A stretch of DNA of 64,000 nucleotides. It comes from Sapria himalayana (taxonomy: Eukaryota; Streptophyta; Magnoliopsida; Malpighiales; Rafflesiaceae). Of the stretch, positions 50,666 to 61,949 are shown piece after piece. A program made the translations under genes and the position numbers. The notes under the pieces are model-generated. The model saw only the letters and a program-made list of their open reading frames with translations. It was not told the origin of the DNA and made no database searches. The first letter of the stretch is position 1, and each line of letters begins with the position of its first letter. Location of the stretch: NCBI GenBank assembly GCA_029783825.1, contig JAREIK010010172.1, forward strand, positions 1-64,000, written 5' to 3'.

Positions 50666-50826
50666 CAAATATGAAAATGGAAACTATAATAAAAATGGAA
50701 ACTATAATAAAAATGGAAACTATTATGTGGAAGAGGGTAAATTTAAAATTTTGAATTATCTAGCCCCAAAACATAAATATTTAATTTAATATTCTTGAAT
50801 ATTTTTGAAAAAATTAAAATGAGGAT
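50666..50826. other. Spacer with AAAATGGAAACTATAAT triplication
   Basis: The word ATGGAAACTATAATAAAA occurs about three times in tandem (period 18) at 50674-50726. The stretch CCAAAACATAAATAT at 50764 recurs as CCAAAACATAAATAT at 51207, on the other side of the MITE at 50827-51200. Confidence 0.7.
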
Positions 50827-51200
50827 TAGAGGTGTAAAATGGGCCGGACCGGACTGGGCCCGATAATGCACGCTATAGTGCCGTGCCAGGTAGTTGGGCA
50901 CGACATGCATGACCATGCACCGAACGTGGTCAATACGAGCCGATGTCCGACAGGCGAAGCTCGACGATCCCCGAAAGGGTGAAGATGTGCAGCGGCGTGG
51001 CAACGCGCTACCAAAATCCTATTAAAAAAAAAAACTAGCATTTTGTCCAGCCCAAACCAGGTTGAATCTGGTGGTTTTCAGGCCGTGGGCCTGTGCAGGG
51101 CCATACCTCCACAGTAATCATGCCGGGCTAGGCACGGTAGCCTAGTTGGGGGCCTAAAACTGGGATGGGCCGGCCCAACCCAGCCCATTTGATACCTCTA
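50827..51200. mobile_element. hAT-like MITE with terminal inverted repeats, copy 6
   Basis: The best-preserved copy of the GC-rich family. The left end TAGAGGTGTAAAATGGGC and the right end GCCCATTTGATACCTCTA are inverted repeats with two mismatches. The flanking octamers ATGAGGAT (50819-50826) and ATAAGGAC (51201-51208) match at 6 of 8 positions, consistent with a decayed 8-bp target-site duplication as in the hAT superfamily. The interior is GC-rich (GGGCCGG, GGGCACGACATG) with no transposase. The two short minus-strand frames inside are compositional. Confidence 0.75.
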
Positions 51201-52980
51201 ATAAGGACCAAAACATAAATATTTTAATTTTGTATTTCCACAATATAATTATCTCAATCATAAATATAATTCAAAAAAAAAACAATTCAAAATGAAAATA
51301 TTAAAATATGATCCATTTTTTAAAATTAGAAAAAAAAATGATATCTACTTTAATATCACATATTGGTTATCAATACATACTTTAATATTATGTAGGCATA
51401 ATTCTAATAATATCTCATATCAATTTAAAATATTTTTTTAGGCCTAGTGACATACATAGACTAATAAACTATTATTGTCTGCTAGGTCTCCTTGTGATAT
51501 TAGGTTAATTACTTAAAAAAACACCTAATGGCCCATCTCTAAAAGTTCTTATAAATATATTAATAGAGATGCCATTATTCAAAGCATTATCAAATATAAT
51601 ATTAAATATTTTATGCTGAATGCCATATTCTCTAAATATCTTTATCATATACTCATATATGGATGAATCATCATGAGAATAAAAAATCTTAGTAAATTCT
51701 AAACTATTTTTATTTAGTTTCCACATAATATCTATATAGTGGAAGGTGAGGCTTACAAATGATACAACATCATGACTAGTCTATATATTAGACATTATGA
51801 ATACCACTTCATTATATTTCCTAAATTCATTAATTATTAATTATTTTTCTACTTTATAATATTTTATTATGTTATTCTTTTAATAGACCTAGGAATTATA
51901 AGATACGTAGGTTAGAAGTAGTTCTACATAATACTGACTACCCTATGATCCTTTAAAAATCTAATTAAAAGATACATGATAATAATCAATTTGACCATGT
52001 CTTCCCTCAAAATGAATGTGGTTAATGAAGTCAAAGTTGTTCCAATTTCAAAGGCCCACCTCTCAGTTGGATTTTATTAGGTTCAAATGTACCATATTTT
52101 TTGGAATGTTGATCAACATATTTTCCTAGGATCAAATGCCACTAGTACTCCTACATATATATTTTTTATAATATATATACTATGTTGATATTTCTTCGGC
52201 ACTCCTATAATTTTTTTTATTATATTAATGAGAGTTTAGACTAATAAAGTTCACTTAGTTTAGGTTTTTTTAGGTAAATGGATCTGATCAATTAGAGAGA
52301 ACCTAGTTTTGGCCTCAAGCCTTTTAGTCAGGTTGTCATTTTTATCTATATCTAGTTTAAAATCATTATCATTATAATCAAAATTTGATATTTATGTATT
52401 TTATTTATAATTCTAAATTTTAATAAATATACTTTTATATTTTTATAAAGTATTAATTATAACACAAATTAATAAACATAAAATAAATGTATACCATAAT
52501 ATTATAACTTTATTTGAGTAGTAGCTATAGTCCAACTATTTTTCTAAACTACCTTGCCTATAGCTAATAATGAACAACAAAATAGAGCAGAACAGATGAG
52601 AGAGAAGTATTGGAAAGAAAATTAAGAGAACCAAAAATATAAATTACAAAATGAGACAGATGAGTGAAGAGGAGAAGAAAGGAAATGAATTTGATGAAAA
52701 TCAAAAACAAATTATTCTATATTTTTAAAAAATTTTTATATTAATTAAATGTAATTTTTTTAATCTTTTTATAATTAAAATGAGCATCCATCTATCATCA
52801 AATTTCTATCATGTGGCTGTTAGAATGAAATCCATGGCTACAAAAAATTGTAAAAAAATATATATTTTTTATTTTTTTTATCGATAATGAAAGCGACAGG
52901 TTATCCCTATAACTTTATTTGTCAAGGCCCATTACATAAGAATAACTAGCAGCTTCCATGGTTGAGATGCTAATTAAAAA
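51201..52980. other. AT-rich spacer without recognised genes
   Basis: A/T-rich sequence. A 73-codon minus-strand frame at 51505-51726 (SHDDSSIYEYMIKIFREYGI) is not low-complexity but I do not recognise it. A purine-rich stretch at 52570-52700 reads AGATGAGAGAGAAG-like. Nothing else stands out. Confidence 0.45.
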
Positions 52981-52984
52981 AAAC

Positions 52985-53180
52985 TAGTTGTGACCTATCC
53001 CTACGATGAGGTGTGACCATCAGACCATGACCCATGACTCATGACCCTTTCTCAATCACTAACTCATCATGCTTGTAGATTGTGCCAATAAGCAAGGCAT
53101 GCAAGTTGTACCTAGCCCGACATGAGCTGCACATGCATGACTATGGTCTAGGCTTGACTATTTCAAGTTGTGCCCCCATG
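52985..53180. mobile_element. GC-rich MITE-like repeat, copy 7 (left part?)
   Basis: CATGACCCATGACTC, CCTAGCCCGACATGAGC and TGTGCCCCCATG words match the family vocabulary. No right terminus follows directly. A terminus-like CCACTTGACACCTCTA lies at 54672-54687, so the block 53.2-54.66 kb may be a later insertion splitting this copy. Confidence 0.42.
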
Positions 53181-53433
53181 TTATGTCTGATTGGTATGTT
53201 TTTGGTTGTTATTTTCTTTCTATTTCTGGCGAATCGAGCTTATTTAAGATCATTCCTATTATCTCCAGTACACTTTGTATGTGTGTGTGTGCCATCTCTT
53301 TTTATATTATTGTGTTAGTATATTTTTTTTGTGCTATGTGCGTCTTTTGGTGATATTCAGGTTCGATAAAAGAAATTGAGGAAGATGGTCCGAATCAGAA
53401 ATTTGATCGAGCAAGTTGAAGCCGAATCCCGGG

Positions 53434-53454
53434 CCACGTCGCGTGGCGACGTGG
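53434..53454. promoter_or_regulatory. Perfect 9-bp-arm inverted repeat with ACGT cores
   Basis: CCACGTCGC, a 3-base spacer and GCGACGTGG form a perfect inverted repeat. ACGT-core palindromes of this kind are typical binding sites of plant bZIP factors. The position about 315 bp upstream of a TATA candidate fits a regulatory role. The function is inferred. Confidence 0.5.
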
Positions 53455-53530
53455 GTGCTCCGAGTTGACTGAGCGCCCAGGAGCGAGCGCCCAGTGACAG
53501 AGCTCGGCATCCCACATGCCGTGTGCACCC

Positions 53531-53653
53531 GCAGCTCATGAGCGCCCAGCTAGTGCTTGGCGAGTAATCTCGCAGCTCGTGAGTTCCCAGCGCGCGATCA
53601 ACGAGTTATTATGCAGCTCGCGAGTTCATCAGTTTCTGCACGCTCGCACGTCA
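53531..53653. repeat. Three phase-locked 41-bp repeats
   Basis: GCAGCTCATGAGCGCCCAGC starts at 53531, GCAGCTCGTGAGTTCCCAGC at 53572, and GCAGCTCGCGAGTTCATCAG at 53613: exactly 41 bases apart each time. Only the first ~20 bases of each unit are conserved; the rest diverges while the spacing is kept. Two GAGCGCCCAG words occur just upstream (53471, 53485). Confidence 0.8.
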
Positions 53654-53711
53654 TGGTCGGCCCGATCACGCAGTTACCCAAGTCCAGCGAGCCATCCACA
53701 TTAAATGCCTT

Positions 53712-53712
<1 letters not shown>

Positions 53713-53746
<34 letters not shown>
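53713..53746. repeat. (TG)n microsatellite
   Basis: About 16 uninterrupted TG dinucleotides, 24 bases upstream of the TATA candidate. Confidence 0.95.
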
Positions 53747-53747
<1 letters not shown>

Positions 53748-53769
53748 AGGTGTGATAGGGTTTATGGGG

Positions 53770-53777
53770 TATAAATA
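53770..53777 (+). promoter_or_regulatory. TATA-box candidate TATAAATA
   Basis: GGGGTATAAATACCCTTG carries a textbook plant TATA box in a near-palindromic GC-flanked setting, downstream of the GC island. A transcript starting about 30 bases further right would fit. The plus strand is assumed from the motif. Confidence 0.45.
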
Positions 53778-54689
53778 CCCTTGTGCCTTGTAATTTTGAA
53801 AAAAAAAACTCAATTTTTTTGGGGGCTTATAACCTACCTCTTGGGGGCGGAGAGTACTTCTTGACTTTTCTCTTCTTCTATCCTCAAAAACATGGTGCTA
53901 TTTTGGGAGCTTAAAGACTCAATATTCACATTGTATTATTCTTTGTCAAGTTTGTGATTCTCCGGTTTGCTTGTACTCGCTATCAACTTGGGAGTAATCA
54001 AAGACTCGTTCGAGGTTTAATTTCTCTCAATTTTTCGGTATTTACATTTTGATTGTATCTAGTGTAAAATTAGGATTTTTGGCAAGTATGAGTGGCTAAA
54101 ATCCCTCCAGGGTAGGGAATATGTGATTGTGTTGTTAAGTGCTAGACTTTATTATTCATGTCCTAATTATATGCTTGTAATATTTTGAATGTCGAATCTT
54201 TGGTAATTATTTGGCGTACTTAGGCTTACGAGATCGCAAGACTCTTAGTTAGGCCGGAACCAATGCATGTCGATAGATTTCCTTGTAGTAATCGTGGGTC
54301 TATTACTATGTTGAATTGTTGTAGTACACGGTTGGCATAGTTGCATGATTTATTGGCGTCTAGTGCATGATAGCATGTCGAATGTTCCCGAAACCTATTT
54401 CTTGTCGTCGATATTGAATTGAGTCTTGAGTTCACCTTGCATTCCATTGATTTCTAGCGTAATCTTCATTTTAATTGCCTTTTAGTTAATATGAATTCTC
54501 AAATCTAAAGGACTATAATGTGTAGCTTGTTTTCTTTTGTTTGTGAGCGATCAAAGTTTGAATTAAATTCCGAATAGCCTTCCACGTGAGATTCGACCCG
54601 AGGTCGGGGCAACCCATACTTGGTATTTGAATATAGTCTAACTAAGGTTCTTTAATATCCAAACTACCCAATCCACTTGACACCTCTAT

Positions 54690-56300
54690 AATGATATTTT
54701 TTGTCATCACTTTGTACTCTAGATGGTATCACTCTATTTGTGGCATTTCCAGTGCCTCGACTTAGAGTACTAGTGAGAAAACACAAAAACTTGATAATTC
54801 CCAATATCATAACTTTATGTTCCATTGACAAATACATAAGTCATGATTATTCCCATTGATACGATTTTGCATTTCAAAGATATGTCTTAATCATTGTCAT
54901 TCCTAGCATTGTGACATTATGATTTATATAGGAGTTACTTGAGTCATGTCATTCATCGCTACCATGACTATTGTACTTATGAAAATAAAATCATGATCTC
55001 AAGCCAGCACCATGATTTCAAGCTTAAAGAATTGTATGGATTTCTAAAGTAGAAATCTAATACTTAGAAGATTTCAAGAAAAAAAGGAGATTGAAAAATT
55101 GAATTTTGAGCCAAGAGCACAAACCCTTATGTGGAATAGCTACTAACCCTCAATTAGGGGCAAATCCAAGGTGAAAGTGAATAAAATTTATCTGGGTCTA
55201 ACTTTTCATGCTTAGATCCATACTAGGTTGTCATTTGGAACCCTCTATTCTATGTGATGCCACTCAAAATATCTTGAGTGAATTATTCCTCAATGTCAAA
55301 CAAAATTAATACTTAGGATTCACTTTTTGTACTATATATTGATATTGTGATTATATAATGTTATATTTTTGGTAATATTATTAGTTGGATGTCGATGGAC
55401 ATGAATGATATTTAGAACATGAATTTATGATTTTCAAAATTTTGTAGGTTTATGTATATTGATCATGATGATGGGTGATATCTATGACATGGAATACACT
55501 TATATAATATGATAAGAAGGAAGTAACAATTTTTCTAATATTAATTATTAAGAAAATCCAATGTGTAAAAACCTAAGATTGAAGTAATTTTAATTATTAT
55601 GGTACATATGAAGCCAAATGTACAAATATATTTAAGACTAGTTCATTATATATATTCTAGAAGAATTAACCTTCTAGTAATATAAGAATAAGTATGCCTA
55701 ACCTAAAAGTGTCACCGTAGTGTATGAGTCATTTGTTGTCCATAGATCATGGTAGATGGTGTTAGGTGTGTCAGGGGATACACACAAGTGAATGTGTCTC
55801 ATATGGTGGTGATAGCCTTGCGAGTCTTTTTCTCTTGTATGATTTCTATAGGTGAGGTTCGTGGGTATACAAAAATTAATATAAATATGATGCTTATGAA
55901 GTCAAAAGGTCCAACATTTTTAATACCACATCATTTTGTGTCCTTGGGATATTAAAGATTAAAGAATAGAAATTCACACTTGATGTACTAGTCAATGATA
56001 ATTGAAATATTACCCAAAAGAATTAAACATATGAATAACCCATGAATGGAATGAAAACTAATTTTATAAAAAAATATCAAGGGCATAACTACGAGGGAAA
56101 TTATCTCTAATAGTAAAAGACCAATGATGACAATCATAGACTATTTTGAATGCTTAGAGGGCACATTAGTATTTCCACACTAATCTATTATTTTTTCTAA
56201 TAGAAAAACATGATATTTCTCAAATATTAAAGAAAACATCAGCATACACAAGGAAGTAAGCCAACCTTAGAGTCTAATTATCTTTTTTAAATTGCAAGTC
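54690..56300 (+). repeat. Large dispersed repeat, copy with CATGAC blocks
   Basis: ATCATAACTTTATG, AAGTCATGATTATTCCCATT, CATCGCTACCATGACT and AGCACCATGATTTC blocks at 54.78-55.02 kb belong to the ~57-bp repeat family. Beyond it, ATATGATAAGAAGGAAGTAA (55507) and ATGATGCTTATGAAGTCAAA (55886) recur almost unchanged at 58428 and 58522, so this and the 57.3-58.9-kb block are two copies of one element. No intact reading frame; a 68-codon frame at 55749-55955 is unrecognised. Confidence 0.55.
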
Positions 56301-57300
56301 TATCTACTCAACTCAAATAATTGTTAGTTCACTGTTGTTTGGTTAGAATGCCTATATGATTCATACGGGATTGATATCTAGATTAACGTTTATTTTACTA
56401 CTTAAACAACTCATATACTTATAGAACCCAGTTGGATAAAAAATAATTACCTAATGAGCTTTTGGGACCATATAACAATGATTAGTCAATGTGAGTTGAC
56501 ATAATTATCCCAAAAGGATAGTTCCATTTCTTGTTGTTTAGATATTAATTGTTGCTTTGTGTTTTTGTTATATTTATCATTTTTGTTTCTTTGTTTTTTG
56601 TTTGTTTTGTTTCCAATCAGCTTATATGAGCATAAATACTAGGACTGTGTTAACATATATGCAATTAAGAATTGAAAGAATAATGAGTGCATTTTTGAGA
56701 TAGAGAGCCGAAAGAGAGAGAGAGAGATAGAGAGAGAGATTGCAAAAAAGAACTTTTAGTAATGGAAATCACCATGGTGGTGAAGGATAAGATATCCAAC
56801 AAGTTAGTCCTCAACAAACCTTGGGTGATAATTGGTAGTCAACTAGGATAAATAATTACCATAAGATTTAGATGCAACCTAGTCAACCAAACTACCTTGA
56901 GTTGAAGTCTAGTTTAATAGCTAAGGTGCAATAATATTATTATAATGGATAAATTTTAGAAGATTCAAATAGTTATTTCACAACTTTTTTTGAGTTGTAT
57001 AAGATAATGAATATGAATGGTGTTAGATAAAATACTATACGATTATAACATTGGGTGGTTATTGATGATATATAAATATCAAAATGTGTGATAAATTACA
57101 ATGATTGCATGAAATTAGTGTTTTGATGAATTATGATAAATAGTCATGAAATTTTTATTTTGTTGGAGATTATTTTTGACTTAGTAATGATTAGTCCTAT
57201 CTAGTAGTTTAGATATCTATTCTTAACCAAAACTCTACATAATTAGTTGTGACAATCTTTTTTTGTCACAACTTTACTACCACATTAGCACAAACATTTT
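56301..57300. other. AT-rich region with a GA tract
   Basis: Contains an AG-rich microsatellite at 56712-56743. The segment around 56480-56530 (GTCAATGTGAGTTGACATAA) resembles 60935-60960 (TAAACATGAGTTGACATAAC). No gene recognised. Confidence 0.4.
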
Positions 57301-58900
57301 ACTATATAACATATTCTTTTTTTTATGTGATATTATTTTGGAGTCACTTCTATACTTATCTCACAATATTTATATGGTTGTGACATTAATTTAATATTGT
57401 AGTTACTAAGTACTCTACTAGTATTAAATGTCATAATTATATCCCAGCATTATGACTTTATCTTTACCAAAGATTAATATTCCCAAGTTCAAAGCTGTGA
57501 CTATTTCCGAACATCATGTCTCTTGGCTACTAAAGTTAAAGAGGGCAATACTTAAGCCACTTCCATTTCCAAGGCCATGACTTTTTCACTCAAGGGAAAT
57601 CAAATTCATAGCCATGTTCCAGTACCACGACCTTGATATACAAGCTAATCACAAAAGTTATAGTCATTTCTCAGCACCATGTCTTTTAGAGTATAGAAAG
57701 CTTAGGAAACATTCCAAAGTTAAGATCATTTTCTGCACCATGATTTTTGGGGTACAAAAACTTTTGGGAGTAGTCTAAAGTCATGATCACTTCTCAGTAC
57801 CATAACCTCAAGCTCAAAAGACCAAAAGCCTAAGTCACATAATCATTCCAAAGCCATAACTTTCTAGTTAAAAAGTACATAGAATTTGTAAAGTATAAAA
57901 GACATAGAAAAAGTGAGGAGAAAATACAACTAACCTTCCTTCTTCGTCTTCTTCTTTTTCACCTTCAACAGGGTGCAACAACAACCCTAGAAGTAATTTT
58001 CAAGCTACTATGGCATCCATGAGTAAGCAAGTGATATAAGATCATGGCTAAACCCTAGAGTTGGTAGCATGAAATTCAATTCCCCCTTCTCTAGAGTATA
58101 TTTTGGAGATTAAATTGATATATCATGGGAATTAGATTTTGAATCCTATATACTCATCAGGGTTATCATTTAGAATTCAATATTCATGAGATTTCACCTC
58201 TTCCTAGCTTCATGCTAAATTGAGGTATATGGTTTGTTTATTTTGATTAATATGATATATTCATTTTTTGATTATAAATGTAATATTTTATTTATGTTGT
58301 AAAATATATCTTAATAGAATTGGTAATTATATAGAACGGAAACTAGGGTGCGATTATTGATCGATGAGTTTGTTAAGTATTGTCAAGATGGATTGAGACG
58401 TGTAACCAATGATGCTCACTCACATATATGATAAGAAGGAAGTAATAACCCTCCTAACCATAATATATGAAACAAACCTATACACCTAAGCTTAAAATTA
58501 AGGTATGTTAATCATTATAAGTATGATGCTTATGAAATCAAAAGCTTGAATGATCTCACATACCAACTTATTATACATGTCTTATAAGAATTGACCCTTA
58601 ATTGATGAGTGTATTTTATAGAATATTTACCTAAGGTTTTCAACTTTGGTATGAGAGTTACATCATTATTGTGGAGGATGATAATATGTAATTCATATGA
58701 TGAGCTCGAGTGGTTGTATCTCGAGATGTGATGAGAACAATTTGAGTTGCTTTGACTCATATGATTCTCACTGATTAGAATTGAGGGAAGACATATGTTA
58801 ATTATGCAAGCAACTTATGAAGCTAAAAGTATAAATTCTTTTAAGACAACATCAATGCAAAGTCTTTAACATACCTGAACCTAGAGAATAAGAATGTACA
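57300..58900 (+). repeat. Large dispersed repeat with ~57-bp degenerate minisatellite
   Basis: At 57.44-57.87 kb about eight units centre on CAGCACCATGACTTT-like words, near 57442, 57507, 57564, 57619, 57672, 57732, 57794 and 57847, at spacings of 53-65 bases. Each unit also tends to contain AAAGTCATGATCA. A CT-rich leader (57945-57965) and AACAACAACCCTAG follow. The distal part is homologous to 55.3-55.95 kb. A minus-strand 76-codon frame at 58530-58760 is unrecognised. Confidence 0.6.
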
Positions 58901-59300
58901 TATGAAGCAACTATCAAAGGCAGTTGTTGAGTTTTATAAAAGTTATTGACTTGTGAATGACACTCGAGTAGAGATGATTTATTATCTTGGTAGTAAAAAA
59001 AAGGAGATAGATATTAGGAGACTATCATTAGGATGAGCTCAATGATAATAATCACCTTATATGCCATTAGAGAAAATGAGGATTCTGACAATAATCTAAA
59101 TTCATTCTCCATCCAAACTCACCATGAATTGAAATATTTAAGCATGCATCCTATAAATAAAAAAAGACAAATCCTAGGATATAAGATTCTTACCAAAATC
59201 CTAAATTATCTTTTCTACTAGAATAATATTATCTCACTATTAGTTGAGAGAACTACTGATACTATCCTTGAAAATTTGATATCTAGATTAAAGTCCTTTT
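58901..59300. other. Unassigned AT-rich segment
   Basis: No recognised feature. A 62-codon plus-strand frame at 59033-59221 (NSFSIQTHHELKYLSMHP) has ordinary composition but no known motif. Confidence 0.4.
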
Positions 59301-60860
59301 TGTTAGTGATATGCACTTGGTCGATCATGTATGACCAAGTTTTGACTATATCATTTTATTTATAAAGAGGCATTTTCATTATCATTTTATATTATGATAA
59401 TCACTTGAATAGTTAATTTATTATAAGGCCATCAAGTATGTGACTTGATAGTAAAATCTTTAAATTAAATATGAGTTCTATTCATATTATTCCTTGGTCC
59501 CTAGTCATTTATTATTATTTTTTGAACTAACAAATGAATTAAGACTAGTATGGTGTTGACTGATAATTATGTTTTACTAATCATGAATATGAGATATTAA
59601 GGTAACTCATTTGTACTTATTTAAGAAAAGATGTACTTGAATGACCCACCATGAGAATACTACATATATTATTCTCATAAGTAATTCTCATCAGAGTAAT
59701 ATTGATTATTCTTGACCTAACAATCTCCATGGATTTCTGTATAACTATTTTATGTTTGTTACAATCTAATATTGTCTTTAACTGGGTGATTAAATAGATT
59801 GTTTTTGGATATAAAATGAGTTATGTGAGGAATGCAAGTGATTGAGATGTAATTTGTCCTTCATTTAATCTGAGTAAGCTATCAATGGACCCCTTGATAA
59901 GATAGATTGAAGAAAATGCATGGCATGCTAAAGTGAAATGATAAAGTGTTATCATTCTCAGTCTACTTGGAATCAATAAATAATATGATTGAATCATATA
60001 TAAGGATGACAGAAACTAAGTCTTATTTTCAATCAAGATATTATGTGACAAAGGTATTACAATATTCACTATAAATTAGGTTGTCAGAATATTAGCCTTC
60101 ACATGACTTGGGCAGTCATAATGTCTTACTCGAGGTCACTTATGACTTGTAGGCCTAAATTGAGATTTCATGCCTACTTCCAATGTCATGTGAACCTACA
60201 GGATCACACACTTAGAACATATCCAAATGATTATGGTTTTTCCAAGCCCATTTAAACATTGTAATATATATATATATAATAATTTTTATATTAATATATA
60301 AGTAAAATATATTCCTATTTATAATTTTTATCTTAATAAATAAGTAATAATTATTTAAGGTAATTGTTATCTTAATCAAATTAGAATTAAAAATGGAATA
60401 TATACCAAAAAAGATTTGGTAAGTGAAACCCTAATTAAAAACTCTATATATATCTCATATTCAGCATTACACATTATTCCAGCCACCAAATTCATTTTTC
60501 TCAAGATGGAGAAAAAAATGAAGCTCAAAGTTTATTCATTCTTGATTGTGAGACAATCAAGAACATTGCTAGCACATACACTTCCGTTTTGATTAAAGGT
60601 TTGTTCATGTGGATACTAGTAGAAGATGCATCCATTTGGAGACATTTAAATCCGATCAAACGAAGTAAGGTTTCGGAAACCCTAAACAATCATTTAATCA
60701 AATTACATGGATCCTTGTTCTGGGTACGTGATAAAATCTTAATTTCCCATTGCATTTGTTATCATGAAACCCAACACTCTTTAATATTTGTATGACTCGT
60801 ATGACTATGGTTCTTTTTTTGATGAGAGATCTTCTCCAACAAGCTTTTAACTATTTAACT
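59300..60860 (+). mobile_element. Probable retroelement LTR/leader, non-coding
   Basis: Contains CACTTATGACTTGTAGGCCT and GTGAACCTACAGGATCACAC (60138-60210), also found in decayed form at 37.4-37.5 kb. A TATA-like CTCTATATATATCTC follows near 60444, then a leader with TTTCGGAAACCCTAAACAAT and GGATCCTTGTTCTGGGTACG near 60670-60728. Repetition within the window and the promoter-then-leader layout suggest an LTR element or a non-autonomous derivative. The 68-codon frame at 60589-60795 covers the leader and is probably not translated. Confidence 0.35.
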
Positions 60861-61139
60861 GATAAAATTGGGTAGTGTAACAAAAGTCATAATAAATTTT
60901 TGATACCATTGTTGGTGATTATTTAGATTTGTTAGTAAACATGAGTTGACATAACTAGTCTTGAAAAAATTATAGTTTTGTTTTTATTTATTTTGATAAT
61001 AATATTTTGATTATTTTCACGAATCTTAATTAATTTGTCTTGCTATCTTATTTGGATTGTGGATTTTTGTACTCTTGTATTATCATTTGTTCACCACCAC
61101 CTTATCAAAAGAAAGAAAAGATCATATACAACTTAAATA

Positions 61140-61870
61140 ATTAATATGATAAAGCCTATTATTCACCGAGCAATAACTTTATCTTATACATCATTACAAC
61201 CTAAATCAATTCTATTATCAGCCTGCAATGAGTTATGAATATATGAGTTGGGGAGCCATGGAGAGATTCCACATGATTATCATTATATGACCTTTAGTCT
61301 AGTATTTGATGAACTACTTACATAATTACTAATCACAACAAGAAGATCAAATGAAATGATAAAAGAGTAGATAAGACAACTTGATATAAAAAACCAATAC
61401 ACTGACATGAGCATATAGAAAGAAAGTATTATATAAAAAGTTTTAATAGGCAATATGGAAGTTCTTGAGGATAAGAATCTAAAAATGGATATCAGAATGC
61501 ATGAGAAAAGTGTTGCAGTAGATGTTTTAGTAATTTATATAGAGGTAGTTGAGGATGATAATCATGAAACAGAAATTGAATATATAATCTTAAATATATA
61601 AAAGGAAAATGTTACTTGTAATATTTTAGTGGCTAATATGGAGGAAGTTAAGAAGGACGAGGAAAAAATAATCTAAAAATTCATCACATTTCACATGTCA
61701 TGGCTAGAGTAAACATGAAGAGTGGGCATTCCATCCCAACTATACTTGTAGTGGTGGCCATTGATATGATTACTGATTAGTTATACATCATCACTAATTG
61801 ATATAGCAAATACAAGTAGGAAGGAAATCCAAAATTACACAAAAAAATTTGTTTAGACTTAAGAGATTCT
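61140..61870 (+). pseudogene. Possible degraded retroelement coding trace
   Basis: Plus-strand readings such as RRSNEMIKE, IRQLDIKNQYTDMS, MHEKSVAVDVLVIYIEVVED and ILVANMEEVKKDEEK are protein-like, with stops every 30-60 codons. No domain was identified. Its place just upstream of the next repeat copy and a Ty3-associated coding remnant suggests gag-like origin. Confidence 0.25.
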
Positions 61871-61949
61871 GATTGAAAGGATAACTTATTGATGGTCTAG
61901 CTATAGATATTAAATGTAATACTATTTGAGAGGCAATACCAGAGTTTTA

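Larger units (their letters stand above)
53181..54665. mobile_element. LTR-like / promoter-bearing insertion, unclassified
   Basis: This block has higher GC and different word use from its neighbours. It contains a GC island (53.38-53.70 kb), a (TG)n tract, a TATA-box candidate, T-rich text, and a distal CGACCCGAGGTCGGGGC near 54595-54612. The order of GC-rich region, TATAAATA, then a long transcribed-looking leader is what I would expect from an LTR plus leader of a plant Ty3-type element. No protein motif, second LTR or primer-binding site was recognised. TTGGTAT occurs at both sides (about 53190 and 54620). Confidence 0.35.

Noticed and set aside
50743..51041. Two overlapping minus-strand frames, Arg/Ala/His-rich
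   Set aside because: They overlap the GC-rich MITE-like element; overlapping open frames in GC-rich text are expected by chance.
53334..53813. Several overlapping frames on both strands
   Set aside because: They coincide with the GC island and TG tract, where stop codons are rare. No conserved motif.
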